DNA from: CAVROP01 sp050008495
GTDB taxonomy: Bacteria; Acidobacteriota; Terriglobia; UBA7540
DNA length: 64,000 nt
Reading direction: 5' to 3'
NCBI GenBank assembly: GCA_050008495.1
Contig: JBEKMN010000004.1
Location: forward strand, 124,001-188,000
In this document: piece after piece, positions 24,847-32,199 of the stretch
Layout of the letters: each line of letters opens with the position of its first letter
Numbering within the stretch: the stretch's first letter is position 1
Program-made: the position numbers and the translations under genes
Notes under the pieces: model-generated
What the model was told of the DNA's origin: nothing
The model's input: only the letters and a program-made list of their open reading frames with translations
Database searches by the model: none

Positions 24847-25916
24847 AGAACCACGAACTTCCCTCCTGGAATCCTAAGAAAATTATGGTCCGGGCTACCA
24901 ACTGGATCGGCGATGCGGTGATGTCTCTCCCGGCCATCGAGGCGCTGCACGCGCGCTTCCCGGAGGCCGAGATCGTTGTGGTCGCCAAACCTTGGGTGAG
25001 CGAACTCTACGAGCATCATCCCGCCGTCAGCCGGCAAATCGTTTACGATGCGCAAGGCGAGCACCGGGGAATGGGAGGCTTCTTGAAGTTGGTCCAGGCA
25101 CTGCGCGAGGAAGGTTTCGACGCCGCGATTCTCTTTCAAAACGCCTTTCAGGCCGCCTGGATGGCCTGGTGCGCCCGCATCGCCGTGCGCATTGGTTATG
25201 CGCGGGACGGGCGGAGTTCGTTGCTGAACGAAGCTGTGGAGGTCATCTCTCCCGCCGCGTGCGGGCATCAAGTTTACTATTACCTGCAATTGCTATTTCG
25301 TTCGGGGTTAATCGACAAGCCTGAACCGGTCGGGGAAGTTCACCTCCACCTGGCGGACTCGGAACGAAGATGGGCGGCCCGGCAGCTTCAAACCTTGGGG
25401 ATGGGGGGCAGGCGCTACCTGGTGGGTATTTGCCCGGGTGCGTCCTTCGGCCCGGCCAAGCGCTGGTTGCCGGAGCGGTTTGCCAGCCTGGCGGATCGCT
25501 TGATTGATGCCTTGGGCGCCGATGTGCTAATCTTTGGCTCCCCCGCCGAGAGCGCCCTCGCCGAAGAAGTGGCGCAGGTCATGGAACACACACCGGTGCT
25601 GGTGGCGGGAAAAACCACCTTGCGGGAATTCATGGCCTTGTTGGCGAGGTGCCAACTGGTCATCACGAACGACTCCGGCCCCATGCACCTGGCAGCAGCC
25701 TTGGATTTGCCGCTTCTGGCCATCTTTGGCTCCACGAACGAGCGCGAGACGGGACCCATAGGCCATCGCTTGCGCATTATCAAGCATCCTGTCGAGTGCA
25801 GTCCCTGCGGCCTTCGCGAGTGCCCGATTGATTTCCGATGCATGACGGGAATCTCCGTTGACACGGTTTACACGACGGCTCTCGAGGCGGTTAAGGAATG
25901 GGGGACCGGGCCGTAA
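24843..25916 (+). CDS. waaF: ADP-heptose:LPS heptosyltransferase II-like
   Basis: 357-residue GT9 enzyme adding L-glycero-D-manno-heptose to the LPS inner core in the cytoplasm. It begins 'MVRATNWIGDAVMSLPAIEA', then 'ICPGASFGPAKRWLPERFA', 'VITNDSGPMHLAAAL' and 'LAIFGSTNERETGP'. The 'CSPCGLRECPIDFRCM' tail matches WaaF-type enzymes with a C-terminal Cys cluster. TTG start at 24843 overlaps the lpxK stop, implying translational coupling. Confidence 0.92.
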   Translation: MKNHELPSWNPKKIMVRATNWIGDAVMSLPAIEALHARFPEAEIVVVAKPWVSELYEHHPAVSRQIVYDAQGEHRGMGGFLKLVQALREEGFDAAILFQNAFQAAWMAWCARIAVRIGYARDGRSSLLNEAVEVISPAACGHQVYYYLQLLFRSGLIDKPEPVGEVHLHLADSERRWAARQLQTLGMGGRRYLVGICPGASFGPAKRWLPERFASLADRLIDALGADVLIFGSPAESALAEEVAQVMEHTPVLVAGKTTLREFMALLARCQLVITNDSGPMHLAAALDLPLLAIFGSTNERETGPIGHRLRIIKHPVECSPCGLRECPIDFRCMTGISVDTVYTTALEAVKEWGTGP

Positions 25917-26160
25917 GGGGCAGGTCGGCAGATGGGAAGGTGGGCAGATCGGCAGGTCGGCAGATGGGCAGGTAGGCAGGTCGGGTGAACACTCATCGTA
26001 AGCTGTCATTCTGAGCGAAGCGAAGTCCGATTTCCGGACCCCGATGGGGCCCATCGGACCCCAGAAATCGGGGAATCCCGGCAGTTCCCTAGCCACGGAA
26101 CTGCGGGGATCCTTCGTCGTCCCGATCGGATCGGGACTCCTCAGGATGACAGGGCGATGG
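25917..26160. repeat. Composite repeats between waaF and hldE1
   Basis: GGCAGGTCGGCAGATGGG units (25921-25985) are followed by a 'CTGTCATTCTGAGCGAAGCGAAG' half-element. Further hairpins follow (CCGATGGGGCCCATCGG; CCGATCGGATCGG), ending ...CTCAGGATGACAG near 26152, the complementary half. It reads as one long degenerate palindrome. No gene in this 286-bp gap. Confidence 0.8.
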
Positions 26161-26202
26161 GTTGTTTACCGTTATGGCAAGGTGTTGCATCATGGTCATC
26201 GC

Positions 26203-27216
26203 ATGAAGATCAATGCTCAAGATCGAACTGCTCTGCTGGGAATCATCGAGAGGTTTCCCCGTCAGCGCATCATCATGTTGGGTGACCTGGTGGCGGACGA
26301 ATATGTTTATGGGGAAATCGCCCGGGTCTCTCGCGAAGCCCCGGTACTGATTCTGAAGCAGCGAGAGAAGCAGGTAACACCCGGCGGGGGAGCGAATGCC
26401 GCGAACAACCTCGCCGAGCTCGGCGCCCGGGTCAGCCTGGCGGGCGTGGTGGGCGATGACGAGGCCGGGGATGCGCTGCTCCGCTACTTTGAGCAGAGGT
26501 GTGTATCCACTCGCCACGTGGTGCGCCTTACTGGCTGCCCTACCCCCACGAAGTCGCGCATCCTGGGCGCGCTCAGCCACTGGCAACCCCAACAGATTGT
26601 TCGCGTCGACCGTGAACCTGCCCAGCGCTGGTCGAGGGAGATCCGAAGGCGGCTAACTCGCCGTGTTCTATCCCAGGCTCGGCACGCTTCGGCGCTTCTG
26701 GTCTCCGACTACGGCTACGGCGCCACGGACGCCCGCGAGGTGGAATATATCATTCGCCACAGGGGAAGCGGCCCATGGCCGGTGGCGGTTGACTCGCGCT
26801 ACGACTTGTTGACATTCAAGAACGTGACCACGGCAACGCCCAATGAGCCGGAAGTGGAGGCCGCTTTCGGCCGCACCATCGGCCACGACTTGGGCCACCT
26901 TCATGACCTGGGAAGAAAGCTGCTGCGCCGGCAGGGATTTCAGGCTCTCCTCGTCACGCGAGGGCGCGACGGCATGGTGCTTTTTGAGCCGCGCCGTCCG
27001 CCCCGCCATCTGCCGATCTTCGGCTCCGACCAGGCGCTTGATGTGACTGGCGCCGGGGACACGGTGATTGCCGCGTATACGCTGGCGTTAGGCGCGGGAG
27101 GAAGTTTCCTGCACGCCGCCATGATCGCGAACTGCGCCGGCGGCCTGGTGGTGATGAAAAGAGGCACCGCGACGGTCACGGCGGCGGAGATTAAGGAAGC
27201 CATTCGAAACGCATGA
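26203..27216 (+). CDS. hldE1: D-glycero-beta-D-manno-heptose-7-phosphate kinase
   Basis: 337-residue PfkB-family kinase, equivalent to the N-terminal half of HldE: 'IIMLGDLVADEYVYGEIARV', 'VTPGGGANAANNLAELGARV', 'TPTKSRILGALSHWQPQQIV', 'FKNVTTATPNEPEVEAAFG' and the catalytic 'DVTGAGDTVIAAYTLALG'. It phosphorylates heptose-7-phosphate at C1 for ADP-heptose synthesis. ATG 26203 is chosen because the in-frame upstream sequence is repeat DNA. It overlaps the adenylyltransferase gene by four bases, so the pathway is split into two coupled ORFs. Confidence 0.92.
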   Translation: MKINAQDRTALLGIIERFPRQRIIMLGDLVADEYVYGEIARVSREAPVLILKQREKQVTPGGGANAANNLAELGARVSLAGVVGDDEAGDALLRYFEQRCVSTRHVVRLTGCPTPTKSRILGALSHWQPQQIVRVDREPAQRWSREIRRRLTRRVLSQARHASALLVSDYGYGATDAREVEYIIRHRGSGPWPVAVDSRYDLLTFKNVTTATPNEPEVEAAFGRTIGHDLGHLHDLGRKLLRRQGFQALLVTRGRDGMVLFEPRRPPRHLPIFGSDQALDVTGAGDTVIAAYTLALGAGGSFLHAAMIANCAGGLVVMKRGTATVTAAEIKEAIRNA

Positions 27217-27695
27217 GTGCGCCGATCCTACCGCGCCAAGGAGTAACGGAACTGGGCGCCCAGCTGCGTCGTGCGGGGCACCGTGTGGCGTTAGCCAACG
27301 GGTGTTTCGACGTGCTGCACGCGGGCCACGTAAGGTATCTTCAGGCGGCGAAGCAGCAGGGCGACGTCCTGGTGGTGGGAGTTAACAGCGACCGATCGGT
27401 TTTGACGCTGAAGGGGCCGGGAAGGCCGCTGCTCCCCTCTGAAGCGCGAGCAGAGTTGGTCGCCGCGCTCGAGCCGGTCGATTACGTCGTCATTTTTGAG
27501 GAATTGAACGTGCAGGCCATTTTAAGCGAGCTACGTCCCGACGTGCATTGCAAGGGGCCGGACTACACCGCTGAAACCGTTCCCGAAGCCGCGCTCGCCA
27601 GAGAACTCGGGATCGCCGTGGCCATCGTAGGAGATCCGAAAGAGCACTCGACGCGGGGCATACTGGCGGAGATCGTGCGGCGCTACGGCAAGTAG
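27213..27695 (+). CDS. hldE2: D-glycero-beta-D-manno-heptose 1-phosphate adenylyltransferase
   Basis: 160-residue nucleotidyltransferase, equivalent to the C-terminal half of HldE. The 'ALANGCFDVLHAGHVRYLQA' block holds the HxGH motif, and 'DVLVVGVNSDRSVLTLKGPG' and the terminal 'EHSTRGILAEIVRRYGK' (STT-like) complete the active site. It forms ADP-heptose from heptose-1,7-derived monophosphate and ATP. Coupled to the kinase by an ATGA overlap. Confidence 0.93.
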   Translation: MSAPILPRQGVTELGAQLRRAGHRVALANGCFDVLHAGHVRYLQAAKQQGDVLVVGVNSDRSVLTLKGPGRPLLPSEARAELVAALEPVDYVVIFEELNVQAILSELRPDVHCKGPDYTAETVPEAALARELGIAVAIVGDPKEHSTRGILAEIVRRYGK

Positions 27696-27780
27696 TACAG
27701 GCAATCCTGCCTGTGCCTGAGGTTGATGGATTAGGCCGATTTGGACAGGCAAGAGGGCCTGTAGCACTAGTTCACGAGAC
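27690..27780. repeat. 'ACAGGCAAGAGTGCCTGT' family repeat
   Basis: GTACAGGCAATCCTGCCTGTGCC and GACAGGCAAGAGGGCCTGTAGC are two hairpins. A related pair occurs at 48690-48776. Confidence 0.7.
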
Positions 27781-27799
27781 CTTGTTGTGCGGGAAAGAT

Positions 27800-27925
27800 T
27801 TTTCTATGGCCGGCGACGCCTCCGTGGTCTCTGTGGCCAGGAAAGAATCAAACACAGAGTCCACTGACATTCTCCGTGTTCTCCGTGTTGAGCTTTTTGA
27901 GGCACAGAGAGCACGGAGGAATCGT
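27800..27925. repeat. 'CTCCGTGGTCTCTGTGGCC' repeat
   Basis: CCTCCGTGGTCTCTGTGGCC...AACACAGAGTCC and TTCTCCGTGTTCTCCGTG...CACAGAGAGCACGGAGGA pair with each other. Same family as 4216-4286. Upstream of waaC with no ORF. Confidence 0.7.
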
Positions 27926-27960
27926 TTTGGTTGCGGCCCCGCCGCGCTGTCCCACTTGCT

Positions 27961-28989
27961 ATGCAACGTCTCCTGGTCATTCGCTTGAGTTCAATCGGCG
28001 ATATCGTGCATGCGCTGCCGGCCGTGGCGGCGCTCGGGGAGTCTTTCCCGCAGCTTGAAATCCACTGGCTCATTGAAACGCGCTATGCCTCGCTCCTGGC
28101 GGGAAACCCGTACGTACGGCGTATTCTGCCGCTCGATACGCTCAGTTGGCGGGGCGGCCTTCCACCGCTTGCGGTGCTCGAGGACATGGCGGGCACTCTG
28201 AGGGGACTGCGCGAAAGCGCTTACCAGACCGCGGTGGATTTCCAAGGCTTGTGGAAGTCGGCGCTGCTTGCCTTCTTGGCAGGTGCGCACGAGAGAGTGG
28301 GCTTGGCGGAGCCCTGGATGCGCGAGCCGAGCGCTGCGGTCCTCTACACGCAACGGGTTGCCGCGACGGGGCGGAAGCATGTTGTCGAAGAGAGCCTCGC
28401 CCTGGTCGAACATCTTGGAGCGCGCGTTGGCCGCTGGCAATTCCCCTTGCCACGCACCGCCGCGGACGACCACTTCCTTGACGATCAGCTAGCTAGCCTC
28501 GACGCGCGGGAATTCGTCATCATCAACCCCGGCGGGGGCTGGAAAGCGAAGCGCTGGGCGCCGGAGAATTACGCTCGACTGCTCCATCATCTGGAGGGCC
28601 GCCTGGATTACAAGTTTCTGCTCACCGGGTCGCCTGACGAGGCTGCGTCGATCGCAGAAATCATCAGGCGCGCGGAAGCCAAACGCGCCTTTTACTTCCC
28701 CTCGAGCGTGGTGCAGTTCATCGCGCTGGCGAGGCGCGCTCGATTGTTCCTGGGCGGCGACACAGGACCCATGCACTTGGCGGCGGCGGTGGGAACGCCG
28801 CTGGTGGCCATCCACGGTCCCACCGACCCGGCCCGGAACGGGCCGTTCCATGATGCCGACATCGCCCTTTACAATCATGCACCCGTAAACCACACACGCC
28901 GGAATCCGAACGCTACCTACATCGAGGGGATCTCCGTCGAGCGCGTGGCGGCGGCGATCGAGGAACGCCTGGCGAGGGCCAATGCCTAA
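27961..28989 (+). CDS. waaC: LPS heptosyltransferase I-like (GT9)
   Basis: 342 residues from ATG 27961. 'LVIRLSSIGDIVHALPAVAA' is the WaaC-type N-terminus, then 'ETAVDFQGLWKSALLAFLAG'-like substrate loop ('TAVDFQGLWKSALLAF'), 'IINPGGGWKAKRWAPENYA' and 'LGGDTGPMHLAAAVGTPLVA' with 'HGPTDPARNGPF'. It should add the first heptose to Kdo. It overlaps the following methyltransferase by 8 bp. Completes the heptose route with hldE1, hldE2 and waaF. Confidence 0.9.
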   Translation: MQRLLVIRLSSIGDIVHALPAVAALGESFPQLEIHWLIETRYASLLAGNPYVRRILPLDTLSWRGGLPPLAVLEDMAGTLRGLRESAYQTAVDFQGLWKSALLAFLAGAHERVGLAEPWMREPSAAVLYTQRVAATGRKHVVEESLALVEHLGARVGRWQFPLPRTAADDHFLDDQLASLDAREFVIINPGGGWKAKRWAPENYARLLHHLEGRLDYKFLLTGSPDEAASIAEIIRRAEAKRAFYFPSSVVQFIALARRARLFLGGDTGPMHLAAAVGTPLVAIHGPTDPARNGPFHDADIALYNHAPVNHTRRNPNATYIEGISVERVAAAIEERLARANA

Positions 28990-29527
28990 AGACTACGCCA
29001 CGTGGGCCAGCCGCTGGCGCGTGCCGCTGGGTTTCGGACTGGCCGTTTTGTATTTGCTGCTTGCGCGGCCCGCGCCGAAACTGCTACTCTGCGGTGCCGC
29101 CCTGGCGTTGGCCGGTCTGTTGTTGCGGGCCTGGGCGGCGGGCCACCTTGCCAAGAACCAGCGCCTCGCCACCGGCGGCCCCTATGCCTACACTCGGAAC
29201 CCGCTTTACCTGGGCAGTGCGGTCATGGGACTGGGCGGCGCGTTGGCCGGGCGCTCCTGGCTGATCGGCGCAGCCTTCGTGGTCCTCTTCGTTCTGGTCT
29301 ACTGGCCGGTCATGCAGCGCGAATCCCGCTTTCTCGAAAAGGAATTTCCGGAGACGTTTGAATCGTATGCCCGCCAGGTGCCTTTGTTCTTCCCCAGTCT
29401 GTCTCCCTGGAAGGGCGAGGGCGAGAGATTCCAGTGGCGGCTGTATCTTCGCAATCGCGAATATGAAGCTGCGGCGGGTTATGCGGGCGTGATGGTTTTT
29501 CTGGCTTTGAGGACGTGGTTGAATTAA
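28982..29527 (+). CDS. Isoprenylcysteine methyltransferase (ICMT)-family membrane protein
   Basis: 181 residues with four or five membrane segments. The SAM-binding ICMT/PEMT signature is 'RLATGGPYAYTRNPLYLGSA' followed by 'FVLVYWPVMQRESRFLEKEF' and 'YARQVPLFFPSLSP'. It methylates a lipid or isoprenoid-linked substrate at the membrane; the true substrate in bacteria is unknown. The ATG overlaps waaC by 8 bp, so it may modify a cell-envelope lipid made by this cluster; that is inference. Confidence 0.83.
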   Translation: MPKDYATWASRWRVPLGFGLAVLYLLLARPAPKLLLCGAALALAGLLLRAWAAGHLAKNQRLATGGPYAYTRNPLYLGSAVMGLGGALAGRSWLIGAAFVVLFVLVYWPVMQRESRFLEKEFPETFESYARQVPLFFPSLSPWKGEGERFQWRLYLRNREYEAAAGYAGVMVFLALRTWLN

Positions 29528-29554
29528 ATTCGAAGAGGCTACCTTTACCCAACC

Positions 29555-30355
29555 ATGAACGTCCAACTAAACAGAGTGCGCGGCTCTCTACTTAAACTCG
29601 GCGGATTGGCGTTGTCGGTTGCGGCGCTGGGGAATCCCGTTCTTTTCGGGCAAACCAAACCCGCGCCTTTCCAGCCGGGCGAACGCTTGACCTACGAGGT
29701 GAGCTGGTCGGTCTTCGAGGCGGGGACCGTCGCCTCCACCTTGCAGCGCACCCTGGACGGAACCAAGGAAAAATACACCCTCGTCACCACCGCCCACTCG
29801 CAAGGCTTCGTCTCTCTGCTCTTCAATGTCGATAATGAATTCCGGTCCGTACTCAATCCCCAAACCTTGTGCTCCGAGAAGATTTCCAAGAAGATCATCG
29901 AAGGGCGGCGCCGCAAAGAGACGCAGATTGTCTTTGATGCTCAGCGGAAGTTGGCGGTTCTCGACGAACGCGACTTGACCAGGCCCCATGACCCGCCCAA
30001 GCACGCCGAGAGCGAAATCCCCGGTTGCGTCGAGGATGTGGTGGCTGCCTTCTACTATCTGCGCAACCAGGATATGCAAGTCGGCAAACCCCTTCACGTG
30101 GCAGTGAACGACGGCTCGAGGACTTACGATGTGACGCTCGATGTTCAGGCTCAGGAGACGATTCAAACTCCCCTGGGCCAGCGCGCCGCCATCCGCGTCG
30201 AACCGAAGGTTTTCAGCGGCCTCTTCAAAAGAAAAGGACGGATGCTGATCTGGTTCAGCAATGATGAGCAGCATCTGCCCTTGCGCCTCAAGTTCATCAT
30301 TGCCGTCGGACCTATCACCGCCACGCTGAAATCCGTCACCCACGTGGCAAAGTGA
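29555..30355 (+). CDS. DUF3108 domain protein, exported
   Basis: 266 residues. The N-terminal leader is 'LLKLGGLALSVAALGNPVLF', followed by the DUF3108 opening 'FQPGERLTYEVSWSVFEAGT' and the family pattern 'VDNEFRSVLNPQTLCSEKIS' and 'RMLIWFSNDEQHLPLRLKF' near the end. DUF3108 proteins form an LolA/outer-membrane-porin-like beta fold in the periplasm; function unknown. Transcribed with the LPS cluster, 27 bp after the ICMT gene. Confidence 0.87.
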   Translation: MNVQLNRVRGSLLKLGGLALSVAALGNPVLFGQTKPAPFQPGERLTYEVSWSVFEAGTVASTLQRTLDGTKEKYTLVTTAHSQGFVSLLFNVDNEFRSVLNPQTLCSEKISKKIIEGRRRKETQIVFDAQRKLAVLDERDLTRPHDPPKHAESEIPGCVEDVVAAFYYLRNQDMQVGKPLHVAVNDGSRTYDVTLDVQAQETIQTPLGQRAAIRVEPKVFSGLFKRKGRMLIWFSNDEQHLPLRLKFIIAVGPITATLKSVTHVAK

Positions 30356-30357
30356 GG

Positions 30358-30476
30358 GAATAGGGAACAGGGAACAGGGAAGAGGGAATAGGGGACAGCA
30401 AACAGAGAGCATGGCGAATCTTCCTCCTTGCTGCCTCTTCGCTGCTCCCTGTTCCCTATTCCCTGTTCCCTACACG
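30358..30476. repeat. 'GGGAACAGGGAATAGG' inverted repeat
   Basis: GGGAATAGGGAACAGGGAACAGGGAAGAGGG on the left and TCCCTGTTCCCTATTCCCTGTTCCCT on the right form the arms of a roughly 120-bp palindrome between convergent genes. Confidence 0.88.
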
Positions 30477-30709
30477 ATTCGGTATTTTTCCGCCATTAAG
30501 CGCTTGAACTTGGGCTGGTAGATCAGGTCGTAGGCCAATTCCTTGTCGGGGAAAAGGTCCAGAGCAAACTTCCGCGTGTGGGCAACCAGCGCGGAGGCTT
30601 CCTCGATGGGAAGGTCGGATTGAGCCACGACGTTGAGGACCAGGTTCACCACGAATTGCAGACGCCTCACCTTGCGGTTTTCCTCGAGGATTTCCTCTTG
30701 GCTGGCCAT
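30470..30709 (-). CDS. Small conserved hypothetical protein
   Basis: 79 residues from ATG 30709 ('MASQEEILEENRKVRRLQFV'). It is mostly helical, with a hydrophobic central helix 'LQFVVNLVLNVVAQSDLPIE' and a charged tail 'IYQPKFKRLMAEKYRIV'. The last codons overlap the neighbouring repeat arm. Codon use and amphipathic helices look coding. I recognise no family. An upstream in-frame ATG at 30742 would add 11 residues. Confidence 0.6.
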   Translation of the reverse strand: MASQEEILEENRKVRRLQFVVNLVLNVVAQSDLPIEEASALVAHTRKFALDLFPDKELAYDLIYQPKFKRLMAEKYRIV

Positions 30710-30878
30710 GTCGGCGCCCTCCCCCTTTGGCGGCAGGTTCATCCGTCACTTGACGGAGCAAAGGGCGAGATCCGCGTCGAATCGGAACGGGTGCCGCATG
30801 AAATTGACCCCACAACTCGCCCACCTCCAGCGATTGTAGTATAAGCTAGTAGTCCTGGCCAGTCGTCGCGTCGGCGGA

Positions 30879-30961
30879 TAGTGTCGCGGATTGACGTAGA
30901 GGCGGCTTTACGCCGCCAAGTGGCGAGGTAAACTCGCCGCTACAAATTCAAACTGGGACAC
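30879..30961. repeat. 'GTAGAGGCGGCTTTACGCCGCC' repeat
   Basis: GTAGAGGCGGC...GCCGCC and GGCGAGGTAAACTCGCCGCTAC form two hairpins at 30896-30943 with complementary ends (GTAG/CTAC). They are nested within an outer ATAGTGTC/GACACTA pair. The gap 30710-30997 holds no gene. Confidence 0.8.
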
Positions 30962-30997
30962 TACCCGCCGGCGTTACCGGACTGTGGGAAGAAAGCC

Positions 30998-31993
30998 ATG
31001 TCAAGCGAAATCACGCCGCAAAGAAAGCTACTCCTCGCCTGGCGCTGGGGACAAATTCGGGCGGTGCTTCGCGAGGCAGTTGCCAACTTTTTTCGCGAGA
31101 ACTCCTTCGCCGTCTCTGCTTCCATCGCCTATTACAGTCTCCTCGCACTCTTTCCCATGATGTTGCTCCTTTTAGGGGTAAGTGGCGCATTCATCCGCCG
31201 CTACGAACTCTCCGGCCGCCTGGCTTTGGTTCTGGGACATTACCTGCCCGTGCGGCAAGACTTCATCATGACCAACCTGGTAAGCATCTCGCGGGCCTAC
31301 GGAAGGGTCAGCCTACTGTCGTTCCTGCTCCTGCTATGGGCATCGTCGGGCGTTTTCCTCCCCCTCGAACGCGCCTTCAACCAAGCTTGGGAAGTCGAGA
31401 AGCGCCGGCCTTGGTGGCGGCGGCGGCTTCTAGCCTTCGAGATGGCCGGAATCTTCGGCATCCTGGCCTTGCTCTCGACACTGCTTGTGGGAACCCGACG
31501 GTACGCTGACGTCTGGCTCAAGACCTGGGTTGCGGGCCCACTCCTCCCCTGGGCCCGTCTCCTCTATCGCGGCGTCTTTGTGGCCGCGACGTTTGCCATC
31601 ACGCTCCTGATGTTCCTGGTCATCTTCGAGCGCCTGCCCAACCGCCGCCTAAGCCTTGGACAGGTTTTCCCCGGGGCCTTGCTGACCGCCCTCTTCTGGC
31701 AGGCTGTGCGCTGGCTGTTTTTCCGGCTGCTTCCGATGTTCAATTACCGCCAGGTTTACGGCGACATCGGGGTGGTCGTGGCCCTGATGACCTGGGTCTA
31801 TATTTCTTCCGCGATCATGCTCTTCGGCGCCCAGGTATCCCGCTCACTCTACAGGACTTGGCGAGCCATAGAGCCTGGTGTCGGCGCGGCGACGCCGGCT
31901 GCCGGGCCGGCCATCCAACCGCCTTTGCGCGAGCCCAAACCCCAGGTTCGCCGGCCTGTGCCCGGTTCGGGACCGGACGGGCTCGCAGAATAG
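30998..31993 (+). CDS. YihY/BrkB family inner-membrane protein
   Basis: 331 residues with six predicted membrane helices. The family hallmarks are 'FAVSASIAYYSLLALFPMML' near residue 45, 'WASSGVFLPLERAFNQAWEV', 'LSLGQVFPGALLTALFWQAV' and 'VALMTWVYISSAIMLFGAQV'. YihY proteins are inner-membrane proteins of unclear function. The C-terminus is Pro/Ala-rich and probably disordered. Single gene. Confidence 0.9.
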   Translation: MSSEITPQRKLLLAWRWGQIRAVLREAVANFFRENSFAVSASIAYYSLLALFPMMLLLLGVSGAFIRRYELSGRLALVLGHYLPVRQDFIMTNLVSISRAYGRVSLLSFLLLLWASSGVFLPLERAFNQAWEVEKRRPWWRRRLLAFEMAGIFGILALLSTLLVGTRRYADVWLKTWVAGPLLPWARLLYRGVFVAATFAITLLMFLVIFERLPNRRLSLGQVFPGALLTALFWQAVRWLFFRLLPMFNYRQVYGDIGVVVALMTWVYISSAIMLFGAQVSRSLYRTWRAIEPGVGAATPAAGPAIQPPLREPKPQVRRPVPGSGPDGLAE

Positions 31994-32199
31994 GCTTTGC
32001 GGGGCTTAGGAGGCGATATTAGGCCCCCTCGACGGGTGGGTGGGCTCCGAGTACGCCCTATTTTACGAAAAGGCCGTTTTTGGCGCCTTTCGTGAAGGAC
32101 CTTGCGAAATTTGCCCTTTGCTGGCGCGCAAAGGTCCCTAGCCGAGTTTTCTGACAATTCGTCCCCCTGATCGACAAGGCGAATCTGGTGTTCATTGTG

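Noticed and set aside
26044..26202. 53-codon N-terminal extension of hldE1
   Set aside because: Encoded by hairpin repeats. The family start 'MKINAQDRTALLGIIERFP' at 26203 has normal length.
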